This document shows, in pieces, positions 40,061-49,319 of a stretch of DNA of 64,000 bases. The stretch lies in the NCBI GenBank assembly GCA_016930275.1, contig JAFGHA010000238.1, positions 1 to 64,000 of the forward strand, written 5' to 3'. The position numbers were made by a program, and so were the translations under genes. Origin of the DNA: Chitinispirillaceae bacterium. Lineage in GTDB: Bacteria > Fibrobacterota > Chitinivibrionia > Chitinivibrionales > Chitinispirillaceae. The notes below the pieces were generated by a model. The model was not told the origin of the DNA. It did no database searches and worked only from the letters and a program-made list of their open reading frames with translations. Each line of letters begins with the position of its first letter. Positions within the stretch are counted from its first letter, which is position 1.

Positions 40061-41149
40061 ATGGCGGCGAACGGCAAACGTCACTGTAGTGTTGCACCTT
40101 TCGGCAGACTTCCCGACGGACGGCAGGTCGACCAGTATTCACTGGTCAATGCACACGGGAACGAAATCACGCTTATCACCTATGGCGCAACGGTTGTGTC
40201 GATCATCGTTCCGGACCGTACCGGAACAAATGCGGATATTTCTCTCGGATTCGATAATCTTGCAGGATATCTGCAACAGGGTAATCCGTTTTTCGGGTCC
40301 ACCATCGGACGCTACGGCAATCGGATCGCACGCGGAAAATTCACCCTCAACGGAGTTGAGTATACCCTCGCGATCAACAACGGTGTGAACCATCTCCATG
40401 GAGGTCCCGGCGGATTTGACAAGGTGCTCTGGAGCGCGCAGCCGATCGATGCCGATGACGCGCAGGTGACCATGACGTATCTGAGTCCCGACGGAGAAGA
40501 GGGGTATCCCGGTACGCTCAATGTGGCCGTCAGGTTTCTATTTACCGACAATAATGAACTCGAGATCGATTACAAAGCGACCACCGATGCGGTTACGATT
40601 GTCAATTTGACCAATCATACGTATTTCAATCTTAATGGTACCGGTACGGTTCTCGATCATCTTCTGCAGATAAATGCTCCCAGATTCACTCCGATCGACG
40701 AAACGTCGATACCGCTCGGTGAAATCAGCAGTGTCGCGGGAACTTCCTTCGATTTCACCCGTCCGAAACGGATCGGTGAACATATCGACCGTGTTGAGGA
40801 TATCCAGATAAAGAACGGATGTGGCTATGATCATAATTTTGTGTTCTCCGCAGGTGAGGGGTTGCGCACTATCGCCAACGTTGTTTCGGAACAAAGCGGC
40901 CGGACGCTCGAAGTAGCTACCACGGAGCCCGGCGTTCAGTTTTACAGCGGCAATTTTCTTGACGGATCATTGCAGGGAAAAGGCGGGGTCACCTACGTGA
41001 AAAGAAGCGGGTTCTGTCTCGAAACACAGCATTTTCCCGATTCTCCAAACCGGCCGGCATTTCCTGCGACGGTGCTTAAACCGGATGAAACGTATACCAG
41101 TCAAACAGTTTTCCGGTTCGGTGTCGCTGGTTGGGATGCAGCACAATAG
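40061..41149 (+). CDS. galM: Aldose 1-epimerase
   Basis: TIGRYGNRIARGKFTLNGVEYTL, NHLHGGPGGFDKVLW, NLTNHTYFNLNG. Confidence 0.95.
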   Translation: MAANGKRHCSVAPFGRLPDGRQVDQYSLVNAHGNEITLITYGATVVSIIVPDRTGTNADISLGFDNLAGYLQQGNPFFGSTIGRYGNRIARGKFTLNGVEYTLAINNGVNHLHGGPGGFDKVLWSAQPIDADDAQVTMTYLSPDGEEGYPGTLNVAVRFLFTDNNELEIDYKATTDAVTIVNLTNHTYFNLNGTGTVLDHLLQINAPRFTPIDETSIPLGEISSVAGTSFDFTRPKRIGEHIDRVEDIQIKNGCGYDHNFVFSAGEGLRTIANVVSEQSGRTLEVATTEPGVQFYSGNFLDGSLQGKGGVTYVKRSGFCLETQHFPDSPNRPAFPATVLKPDETYTSQTVFRFGVAGWDAAQ

Positions 41150-41176
41150 TTTTCGGGTGAAGGGAGAGCAGTACCT

Positions 41177-42163
41177 ATGCCGATACCGCTGCAATTGTTA
41201 CTGCTGACGGCAGGTGTTATCGGTGCCGCATTTTTTGCCGGTTCCGAAACCGGATTTGTTTCCTGGAATCCGTTGAAAGTCAGTCACCGTGCCGCGAACG
41301 GGGATATCGTTGCGCGGTGGGCTCAGTTTCTTTTGAAACATAAAGACCGGCTGCTCAGCGCGCAGCTGATCGGAAACAACGTCTGCATTGTCGGTGCCTC
41401 GCTGGCGTTTGCCTCACTGGTTGCAACCGTTGATCAGCATGTGCAGTGGAATTTGGAGGAGTTACCGTCACCCGAGTCGTGGGTGCTGACCCCACTGATG
41501 GTATTGTTTGGTGAGATGCTGCCGAAATCACTTTTCCGGATGTATCCGTTCCGTTTGACCATGCGTTCCATTCCGATGTTGATGGGGATTTATTTCCTCA
41601 CGCTTCCTTTTACCTGGATGTTCACGTCCGTTACCGGTTTGTTCAGGAGGAACACTCCTGCGAAAGGGGAATCCTTCATGACGAAAGTACGTGAAGAGAT
41701 GGTGCTGGTTGCAATGGAAGGCTCCCGTACCGGTACACTTTTCCGGAGTGCCGATCAGTTCATTCAAAATGTTCTTCTGATGAACGAGAAAAAAACCGGT
41801 GATGTATTCTCGGCGCTGAAACAGGAGGATAGAGACGGTATACACAACTGTTTCGATGGAAACTCTGAAGCCGGCGCGGTGAAACGGCGGGTGGACGACG
41901 GTGAAGGAATACTGGTGCGTGACGGGAATGGAGGACTCTACGGTTATGTGGCGATGCATGACCTTGCCGCGGCACCGGATACTGTGACGATCGATTCCCT
42001 CAGCAGCCCATTACCGAGGCTGGCAACCGGTATGACGATTCCCGCCGCGATCCGTTTGCTTGATGTCAAGGTACCCTTCGTGATGATTCAGGATACCCTG
42101 GGAACCGCACTCGGCGTTATCGCGACGGCGACTTTCCTCAGAGGCGCGCTGCGAGGTTCATGA
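41177..42163 (+). CDS. CNNM (DUF21)-domain membrane protein, CorC/HlyC-like
   Basis: AFFAGSETGFVSWNPLKVSHRA, GNNVCIVGASLAFASL, LMVLFGEMLPKSLFRMYPF. Confidence 0.85.
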   Translation: MPIPLQLLLLTAGVIGAAFFAGSETGFVSWNPLKVSHRAANGDIVARWAQFLLKHKDRLLSAQLIGNNVCIVGASLAFASLVATVDQHVQWNLEELPSPESWVLTPLMVLFGEMLPKSLFRMYPFRLTMRSIPMLMGIYFLTLPFTWMFTSVTGLFRRNTPAKGESFMTKVREEMVLVAMEGSRTGTLFRSADQFIQNVLLMNEKKTGDVFSALKQEDRDGIHNCFDGNSEAGAVKRRVDDGEGILVRDGNGGLYGYVAMHDLAAAPDTVTIDSLSSPLPRLATGMTIPAAIRLLDVKVPFVMIQDTLGTALGVIATATFLRGALRGS

Positions 42164-42526
42164 TATTGTACAGAATGAATAATGTCTGTCAATTTTCCCG
42201 ATCACCGGCGAGACCGGGAATACTATCTGTAAAGACCGACGGCCGGAATGCGTGTTCCGCGGAGATTGGTCATTACCGTCTGCCCGCTTGGATGAGTTGG
42301 TCGGTAGGGGGCGGCAGTAGGGAAAGGTTATACATGAATTTATACCGGCGTGACCCCGGATTGGTTTAGAAAACTGTTTCCGGATAGTGAGTTCCGGAAA
42401 GGTCGTTGGGGAAGGGCTGATGAATTATATATATAAAAAGCGGTTTTAGTTGTATTTTAGAAGGACATTTTATAGATTATTCTATAATTATTCAGTGGAA
42501 GACAATTTAAGCGTGTAAAAATTGCA

Positions 42527-42555
42527 TTGATTGTCATTGTCTTTGATGTTACAAT
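42527..42555 (+). promoter_or_regulatory. Candidate sigma-70-type promoter for the M23 gene
   Basis: TTGATT (42527-42532), 17-nt spacer, TACAAT (42550-42555), in an AT-rich intergenic region 50 nt before the ATG at 42606. Confidence 0.4.
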
Positions 42556-42605
42556 AGTATATATGAAACCGAATCTTCTCTATATACAATTCCGGAATAC
42601 CTGTT

Positions 42606-43538
42606 ATGTATAAAAAACGATGGGGTTTTGTCATCGTTACCGCGCAATCGATGTCGCGGGTCAGACAGGTATATATTTCCGGCATTATCCTTTTTATCCT
42701 CGGTATTGTTTCCTGTATCGGAGTAGTCGGTATGGCCCGACTGGTCTGGTTTTCCGGTTCCTATGCTCATGCCAAATTCGGGGTATATGAAGCGCGCCGT
42801 GAAAATAAGGGACTCATGATGAAAATCAGATTCCTCAACAGATTCATCGCCAAAGAAACCGATAAAATCAATCAACTGGTCGCTTTTGAAGATAAAATCC
42901 GTCTGCAGTATGGAATGGACCGAATCAGTAACGAGGTTCGGCGCGCGGGTGTGGGAGGTCGTCCTTCCCGTGAGGATTTGATGCTCACGAATCTGCTCGA
43001 CCCGGTACTGATGCGTGCGGAAGCGGTACGGGAGAGTCTGGAGGTTTTAATACGAAAAGCGGACCTTCAGGATTCGACACTAACCCGCGTAACTTATAAT
43101 GTTGCAAAAATCCATAAAAAATGGTCACAGCGTCCATCTACATGGCCCACTCAGGGAAGAATCACTTCCTATTTCGGGTATCGTTTCCATCCTATTGCCG
43201 GGCACACGCTTTTTCACGACGGACTTGATATCGCCAATAAAGTCTGGACACCAATCTACTCAACTGCCGATGGAATTGTACATTTTGCCGGTAACAAGGA
43301 TTATTACGGACGGATGGTTGCAATAAACCACCAGGCAAGTGACTGCCAGACGATCTACGGGCATTTGCATCAGACTGCCGTTGTTGCGGGACAGGTGGTC
43401 AAGCGGGGAGATCTGATAGGTTATATGGGCAATACCGGGAGAAGTACCGGACCGCACCTTCACTACGAAGTACGTATCAGCAAAAAGCCCGTAAATCCGC
43501 TCAGCTACATACTTCCTACCGATGCAATTATCGATTAA
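42606..43538 (+). CDS. M23-family metallopeptidase, membrane anchored
   Basis: TM near N-terminus; ITSYFGYRFHPIAGHTLFHDGLDIAN, GNTGRSTGPHLHYEVR. Confidence 0.95.
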   Translation: MYKKRWGFVIVTAQSMSRVRQVYISGIILFILGIVSCIGVVGMARLVWFSGSYAHAKFGVYEARRENKGLMMKIRFLNRFIAKETDKINQLVAFEDKIRLQYGMDRISNEVRRAGVGGRPSREDLMLTNLLDPVLMRAEAVRESLEVLIRKADLQDSTLTRVTYNVAKIHKKWSQRPSTWPTQGRITSYFGYRFHPIAGHTLFHDGLDIANKVWTPIYSTADGIVHFAGNKDYYGRMVAINHQASDCQTIYGHLHQTAVVAGQVVKRGDLIGYMGNTGRSTGPHLHYEVRISKKPVNPLSYILPTDAIID

Positions 43539-43574
43539 TTATACTCTTCCACATCTCGAATCCATTCTTGTATT

Positions 43575-44036
43575 TTGCAGGTGACTATGGTACACTCAGG
43601 CTATGTTAAGGTGGCAACCAGACAGCGTTGCTGTTGGGTGGATATAACCGATGAAGTACAGCGACTGGTAACGCAAGCGGGCATTACCGCTGGTATCTGC
43701 ACTGTTACCTGTCTGCATACCACCGCGGCAATGACCATCAACGAGAATGCGGATCCTGATGTCGCGACCGATTTTTTCGGCAAGCTCGCCTCCATGGTAC
43801 CTCGTGATCCGTCGTTCAGACATTGTGAGGGTAATTCTGACAGTCATATCAAGGCATCACTTGTCGGATTGCATGTGCAGGTTGGCATCGAGAACGCCCG
43901 ACTTGTGCTGGGAACCTGGCAGTCAATTTATTTCTGCGAATTTGACGGTCCCCGGAGCCGACGGTGTCTGGTGACCATTCTTGGAGAATGTGATGCAGAC
44001 AGTCACAGTTCGGCCGCGGGAACCGTCAATCACTGA
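43575..44036 (+). CDS. YjbQ-family protein (UPF0047)
   Basis: ITAGICTVTCLHTTAAMTINENADPDVATDF, HIKASLVG, LGTWQSIYFCEFDGPRSRR. Confidence 0.92.
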   Translation: MQVTMVHSGYVKVATRQRCCWVDITDEVQRLVTQAGITAGICTVTCLHTTAAMTINENADPDVATDFFGKLASMVPRDPSFRHCEGNSDSHIKASLVGLHVQVGIENARLVLGTWQSIYFCEFDGPRSRRCLVTILGECDADSHSSAAGTVNH

Positions 44037-45141
44037 CTCTACGGAACAACTTCTTCCTCCGTTTTCCCTTGCTGTCATTTCGGTGCTGTTCTTTCTGTCA
44101 GCGGCAGTGATTGTCCCGGAGGTATCTGCCGATGACTCGATACGCTATACCGCCGATGTCACCCGTCTTCCGGTTGGTACCGATATCGCAGCCATGGGGG
44201 ATATCGGCGTGGCACTTCCCCGGCGAGCCGTATCGGCGGTATGGAATCCTGCGGCTGCCGCACTTCTCGAACAGTACGAGGTCAGTATGGAAGGTGCCGA
44301 TCTGTATCAGCACCTTTCTCAGCACGGATGTTTTGCCGGTGCGGTGCCGCTGAAAAACCGTCTTGGTGCGGTGTTGTCCTACCAGCCGTTTTACAGCGGT
44401 CGTATCAACCTCTACGATACCATTCCCGAAGCAACGGGATTCAACGGGCTGACCGTGCATTCACCACGCGGTTTCATGCGGAATTATCATCATCTTGTCA
44501 ATCTCTCTTTCGCCGGATATTACCCGCTCCAGTTCCCGCGGGTCGCCGGCACCAACCTGCCGATCCCGATCGATCTCTCTGCGGGGATCAATATGAAAGT
44601 CTACGCCCAGACCATGATGCCCGGGGGCCAGATGTATCTAGGTATGGGATACAACGCGGATGTGGGCCTGCTGGCGCGTATAGGCATTGATTACGATATC
44701 GCCACTAACATGCACCACCGACAGCTCTGTGTGGGGGCAACGCTGCGTGACGTCCTGCCCAGCAGTGTGATCTGGATGAGTTACAGTGACAAACAGCTAT
44801 ACTATTCCCCTGAACGGTACCGGGAACCGTTTCATTTCGCGCAGTATTACGGGGTAACCTACATCGATCAGAGTGGAGCGCTTTTTGCCGACTGGGTCCT
44901 GGGGATCGGGTTGATCAAGGAATATGAAGTCACGTATCACGGCGGCATTGAGGCGACCTTCTGGGATATGGCGAGTTTCCGGGCGGGAATTTCCGGAAAA
45001 ACACCGACCGTCGGTGCCGGATTCCGGTACCGGCGTTTGTTTATCGATTATGCGTTCCGGTTCGAAGAGATCGCTTTTTCCGTGGTCAGGTTGACTATTG
45101 GTGTGGTGTTACCGGTACTGGGGGTGCCGGCAGGGGAGTAA
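43993..45141 (+). CDS. PorV/PorQ-like outer-membrane protein
   Basis: TRLPVGTDIAAMGDIGVALPRRAVSAVWNPAAAALLEQYEVSMEG; beta-rich; start overlaps the yjbQ 3' end. Confidence 0.65.
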   Translation: MQTVTVRPREPSITDSTEQLLPPFSLAVISVLFFLSAAVIVPEVSADDSIRYTADVTRLPVGTDIAAMGDIGVALPRRAVSAVWNPAAAALLEQYEVSMEGADLYQHLSQHGCFAGAVPLKNRLGAVLSYQPFYSGRINLYDTIPEATGFNGLTVHSPRGFMRNYHHLVNLSFAGYYPLQFPRVAGTNLPIPIDLSAGINMKVYAQTMMPGGQMYLGMGYNADVGLLARIGIDYDIATNMHHRQLCVGATLRDVLPSSVIWMSYSDKQLYYSPERYREPFHFAQYYGVTYIDQSGALFADWVLGIGLIKEYEVTYHGGIEATFWDMASFRAGISGKTPTVGAGFRYRRLFIDYAFRFEEIAFSVVRLTIGVVLPVLGVPAGE

Positions 45142-45147
45142 CGGCAA

Positions 45148-45408
45148 TCAGAGGTGTTTGAATTTTTCGCGTTCACCGTAGAGCTGCACGATACGTACCG
45201 ATAGACGGTCGTCAACGACCGTTACTTCACCTTTCGCCATCAATTTTTTACTGATGAAAACATCCACCGCTTCACCCGCCATGCGGTTGAGACGGACAAT
45301 ACCGCCCTTTTTCAGATTGAGCAGTTCACGAATGGTCATTCTGGTCTGTCCGAGCTGGACTCCGATGGGAACATTGACATCCAGAAGCATGTTGATATTG
45401 TTTGCCAT
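45148..45408 (-). CDS. FliN/SpoA-domain protein (flagellar motor switch-like)
   Basis: LLDVNVPIGVQLGQTRMTIRELLNLKKGGIVRLNRMAGEAVDVFISKKLMAKGEVTVVDDRLSVRIV. Confidence 0.9.
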   Translation of the reverse strand: MANNINMLLDVNVPIGVQLGQTRMTIRELLNLKKGGIVRLNRMAGEAVDVFISKKLMAKGEVTVVDDRLSVRIVQLYGEREKFKHL

Positions 45409-45569
45409 GGTATTCGCCTTTGATTTTTATTGTACCATGGTGTTGCAGCGCGGGCAAGGAGTTTATGGGTGGTAGGCCACACTTCCCAAAGCGGATCAGG
45501 GAGTGTTCACACGGATGTATTTTGTGGAAAGGGTATCGATACTGAAAGAAAAGGAAACAAGAAATACCT

Positions 45570-45953
45570 ATGATACGTATCTACGGTCTCGCCTCACGGC
45601 TCAATCCCGTCAAGCAGGAGTTGTCCGATGTTATCAACAGGTGTATGGTTCAGGCGCTCTCCTTTCCGGACAATAAGCGGGCACACCGGTTTTTCCCGAT
45701 GCAACCGGAGGATTTTTTCTATCCGGAGGGGAGAACCGATGCCTATACAGTTATCGAGATTTCACTCATGGCCGGACGTTCCACCGAAGCCAAGAAAAAA
45801 CTGCTGCATCTGCTTTTCTCTTCTATTGAAAAAGAGATCGGTATAGCTTCTGCTGATATCGAGATAACGATCAACGAGTCTGCCCCGGAGAACTGGGGAT
45901 TCAGGGGAATAACCGGTGATGAGGCAACCCTGAGCTACCGCATTGATGTATAG
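45570..45953 (+). CDS. Tautomerase-family protein
   Basis: MIRIYGLASRLNPVKQELSDVINRCMV, YTVIEISLMAGRSTEAKKKLLHLLFSSIEKEIGI, WGFRG. Confidence 0.75.
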   Translation: MIRIYGLASRLNPVKQELSDVINRCMVQALSFPDNKRAHRFFPMQPEDFFYPEGRTDAYTVIEISLMAGRSTEAKKKLLHLLFSSIEKEIGIASADIEITINESAPENWGFRGITGDEATLSYRIDV

Positions 45954-45974
45954 GCGCCAAGGGAACATCCGGTA

Positions 45975-46445
45975 ATGGAAAACGTTCATATACGACCTCT
46001 GATCGATACCGATTTCGATGGATGTATGGATCTATACCGGTATCTTCATGCAGAGGACGATCCGCCCCCTCCGCCCGAAACACTCCATGCTGTCTGGAAT
46101 GCATTGATCAGTGATCCACAGACGATCTGTCTTGGCGCCTTTACGGGCGAACGGATGGTCGCGGTGTGCAATGCCCAAGTAGTCCGGAATCTGACCCGTG
46201 CTGCACGGCCCTACGCGGTGGTCGAGAATGTGGTGACCCATCCCGATTTTCGTCGTCGAGGTATCGGCAGGGATTTGCTAATGGAACTGATCAGTAGATG
46301 TGACCAGTTTGATTGCTATAAAATCATGCTCATGTCTGCCAGCAGACGGACTGAGGCACATGCATTCTACCGGTCAATCGGATTTGACGACTCGGCAAAA
46401 AGGGCATTTGTCCTGTCACGACGCGATCTGTTGCGGGCACAGTAA
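45975..46445 (+). CDS. GNAT-family N-acetyltransferase
   Basis: YAVVENVVTHPDFRRRGIGRDLLMELISRC; RRTEAHAFYRSIGFD. Confidence 0.9.
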   Translation: MENVHIRPLIDTDFDGCMDLYRYLHAEDDPPPPPETLHAVWNALISDPQTICLGAFTGERMVAVCNAQVVRNLTRAARPYAVVENVVTHPDFRRRGIGRDLLMELISRCDQFDCYKIMLMSASRRTEAHAFYRSIGFDDSAKRAFVLSRRDLLRAQ

Positions 46446-46470
46446 TGCGATAGGGATTGACGGTTTTTAC

Positions 46471-47832
46471 TCAAGTATCGCCACGGTGTACTACAAGTTT
46501 TTTTGGCAGCACTTCACACCTCACAAGATCCTCAATGTTCTCTGCCCGTCTGATGCACTCGACAGTTCCGTCTTCCATGACCATGACTACTGCCGGGCGG
46601 TAGGTGATGAACTGCATCCACTGGGTGACATTGTAGGCGCCGACCGGGTGCAACACCAGCCGGCTGTTGACCGGCAGCGACGGCAGGTAGACCGATTCCG
46701 CCACGACATCGATATTCATGCACAGCGGTCCATACAGGATGCACGGCTCCGGCGGTGAAACCAGGGCTTTCTCCGGACGGATATCGAGCGTGTACCAGTT
46801 GGTTGTCGGCAGGATATTGATTCCCGCATCAATGAAATATGCCTTGCTTCCGTCGGGTAACTGTTTGTTCGCCGTAATGGTAGTGACGAGATACCCTGCT
46901 TCGTCGACCAGTGCCCTTCCGGTTTCGAGATAGAGTTTCGGGAACTGTTTCGGACGGAGGTGGTGAAGGAGTTTCGTGCAGATGGCGTCTGCATACTCCT
47001 CCACCGGAGGAACCGCGACATCCGGCGGCTGGTAGATTCCTTTCAGACGGTTTCTTGAAGGAAATCCGCCACCGAGGTCAAGATATTCAATGGTGAAATC
47101 GAAGTTGTCTTCGATTTCATGCATGAATGCCACCATTTTTTCGACGGCATTTGCATATCCGGAAGGATCGAGAATGAACGTCCCTATATGGGTATGCAAC
47201 CCGTTGAGCCGGAGCCATTTGCTCATTGCCAGCCGGTTGACGGCCTCCATTGCCTGATGATTATCGAGATTGAAACCGAATTTGAACCATTGCGGATAGA
47301 TCCCGGTGTCCATGTTGAGCCTGATACCGACGGCCACCTGTTTGCCGAGCCGTTCGGCGGTTTTCTCGGCGAGCAGCAGTTCGCTGAAGTTGTCGATATT
47401 GACCATTGCACCATCGGTAAATGCCCGGGTGAGGTCGTCGGCAGTTTTAAAGGGTCCGTTAAAAATGATGTGATTGCCGGGAATACCGAGTCGCACGGCT
47501 TTTTCGTATTCGAACCCTGAAACGACTTCGGCGATTTCACCTTCCTGGTGGAGGACTGCACAGACAGCATCGAGATAGTTGGTCTTGTACGACCATGCAA
47601 AACGGACGTTGGGATACCGTGTGGAAAAAGATCGGTGGAGTTGCCGGTAACGGTTCCGCAGGTCGCGTTCGCTGAACACGAACAGCGGACTGCCAAACTG
47701 TCTGACCATGGCATCCACGGCAACGCCGTCGATATCCTCTCGTGAATTGCGATAGTACGAATTGCCGAATTTGTTCATGGTTCCCACGATCTGCTTTATG
47801 AGCGTAGGTTTCTCGTACGGTTCCTTTACCAT
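46471..47832 (-). CDS. Fold-III PLP-dependent decarboxylase (Orn/DAP/Arg decarboxylase 2 family), divergent
   Basis: PLP lysine context FAWSYKTNYL; GLHTHIGTFI; YLDLGGGFPSRNRL; LETGRALVDEAGYL; GPLCMNIDVVAESVYLP; VGAYNVTQWMQFI. Start at internal ATG (MVKEPYEK). Confidence 0.88.
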   Translation of the reverse strand: MVKEPYEKPTLIKQIVGTMNKFGNSYYRNSREDIDGVAVDAMVRQFGSPLFVFSERDLRNRYRQLHRSFSTRYPNVRFAWSYKTNYLDAVCAVLHQEGEIAEVVSGFEYEKAVRLGIPGNHIIFNGPFKTADDLTRAFTDGAMVNIDNFSELLLAEKTAERLGKQVAVGIRLNMDTGIYPQWFKFGFNLDNHQAMEAVNRLAMSKWLRLNGLHTHIGTFILDPSGYANAVEKMVAFMHEIEDNFDFTIEYLDLGGGFPSRNRLKGIYQPPDVAVPPVEEYADAICTKLLHHLRPKQFPKLYLETGRALVDEAGYLVTTITANKQLPDGSKAYFIDAGINILPTTNWYTLDIRPEKALVSPPEPCILYGPLCMNIDVVAESVYLPSLPVNSRLVLHPVGAYNVTQWMQFITYRPAVVMVMEDGTVECIRRAENIEDLVRCEVLPKKLVVHRGDT

Positions 47833-47898
47833 ATCTGGCTCCTTTTGGCATACCCCTGCTCCGGTGACCCGGATTGTTCGGTTTATTGTTTGCAAAGT

Positions 47899-49008
47899 TT
47901 AGTTGGAAGTGATTGGTACGGTTTCCCGGTAGTGACTGACACCATGCTCGCGCTTGCCGTGCTTCCCGCCTGCCAGTTCGGCCGAGGTCGTGATGGCGGC
48001 AAGCCTGCCGATATCCAGCACAAGTTCATCGGTGTACCGCATGAGAATTTTTCCCGCCTCGTAATCGGAATGCGTTTCATACGGCTCCCCGAGTACCGCC
48101 TGAACGAGTCGCAACGGCAGGTTGATGCCGCAGCCGGTCGCCATGAAAACCCAGGCGGGGAATCGGGGATTGATTTCGATGAGGTAATAGATACCGGTTT
48201 TATGTTCGCGGATGAGTTCCAGTTCGTAGCCTCCGCGCCAGTTGAGTGCGCCGACGAATGTTTCGGCGATCGCGAAGATCTCACCGTTGGAAATGCTGAC
48301 GTTGGTCCAGATCTTGCCGAGCCTGGTGATCAACATTTTTTTGATGGCGCAATGCCCCATGTCGCCCCCGGAACCGTCGCCCAGACCGATGCAGTTGTAT
48401 TCCTCTCCGGAAATGAATTTCTGGGCAATGATCGGCAGCCCCCATTTGGCGGCATAATGATGAAACTCCGCCAGCGCCTGGGCCCTGGTGGTGACCACGG
48501 TAGCCTCGTAAAAGGGACCCTTGATGAGCAGGGGAAAACCGAGCTGCGCAATGGCGCCGTCGATTTCCGCACCGGAGGTGAGCACGAACGTTGGTGGGGT
48601 GAAAAGACCTGTTTTGTGCGCCAGATCGTCGAGCCGGTCCTTCCCCCGAGCCCTGAATGCGGCCATCGATGGCAGGAACGTCCGTATTCCCATTTCCGCA
48701 AGCTGCGATTCAATTGTTATATACAGCGGCAACTCGGCGTCGAGCGCCGGGATGATGACATCGACCTGTTCCCGTTCATGGATATACCGGATGCGCTCCA
48801 GATAAGAGGAGGGATCGATCGACGGGTAGGGAAGAATGTACGATTTGTCAATAATCCAGTCCATGTAGATGCCGGGTTCCATCGTATCGTAGGCAAGGCC
48901 GATAATCCGGACGTCAAGGCCTGACTCCCTGAGGCTTCGGGCGATTCCGGTTCCCGGCCCGGGGTTGTCGGTGGCATTGATACCGCTCACTGCAATGGTG
49001 TAACGCAT
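47899..49008 (-). CDS. ATP-grasp enzyme (CarB-like), unknown substrate
   Basis: MRYTIAVSGINATDNPGPGTGIARSL; FPLLIKGPFYEATVV; PIIAQKFISGEEYNCIG; GYELELIREHKTGIYYLIEINPRFPAWVFMATGCGINLPLRLVQAVLGE. Confidence 0.85.
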   Translation of the reverse strand: MRYTIAVSGINATDNPGPGTGIARSLRESGLDVRIIGLAYDTMEPGIYMDWIIDKSYILPYPSIDPSSYLERIRYIHEREQVDVIIPALDAELPLYITIESQLAEMGIRTFLPSMAAFRARGKDRLDDLAHKTGLFTPPTFVLTSGAEIDGAIAQLGFPLLIKGPFYEATVVTTRAQALAEFHHYAAKWGLPIIAQKFISGEEYNCIGLGDGSGGDMGHCAIKKMLITRLGKIWTNVSISNGEIFAIAETFVGALNWRGGYELELIREHKTGIYYLIEINPRFPAWVFMATGCGINLPLRLVQAVLGEPYETHSDYEAGKILMRYTDELVLDIGRLAAITTSAELAGGKHGKREHGVSHYRETVPITSN

Positions 49009-49039
49009 GGGTGCTCCTCTGATAGTTCGTTGTCGATCA

Positions 49040-49282
49040 TCAGACCAGTGAATAGTTCTGCAGTGTATCGACCATTTGAAGTATGTCCTGTTCACACGTC
49101 TCGGGGTGCACCTCGAAACGTTCGATCATTCCGGTGGTGATCATGCTGACGGAATCACCCTCTTTTAACCGTGAAATAATGAACTGCCCGGTTTTGTTGG
49201 TGGTATAGCTGTGGCCGCTGTACGGGTCGAAAATGAATCCGCTTTCAGAAATCGCCAGGGTTCGCAGACGGTTGGTGTCCAT
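49040..49282 (-). CDS. PqqD-like protein (RRE-type winged-helix fold, predicted)
   Basis: 80 aa; pattern FDPYSGHSYTTNKTGQFIISRLKEGDSVSMITTGMIERFEVHPETCEQDILQMVDTLQNYSLV matches the PqqD-family layout (N-T-G, L-x-E-G, F-x-V-x-P, D-I-x-x-M-V/L). Confidence 0.7.
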   Translation of the reverse strand: MDTNRLRTLAISESGFIFDPYSGHSYTTNKTGQFIISRLKEGDSVSMITTGMIERFEVHPETCEQDILQMVDTLQNYSLV

Positions 49283-49319
49283 AAAGTCTCCTTTGACAAT
49301 GTTCGTCGGTTGTGGGGCG

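Noticed and set aside
42160-42369. 69-aa plus-strand ORF after the CNNM gene
   Set aside because: Lies in a diverging AT-rich intergenic region, biased composition, no domain or RBS support.
47845-48924. 359-aa plus-strand ORF opposite the ATP-grasp gene
   Set aside because: Antisense shadow; no recognisable domain, while the minus strand encodes a clear ATP-grasp protein.
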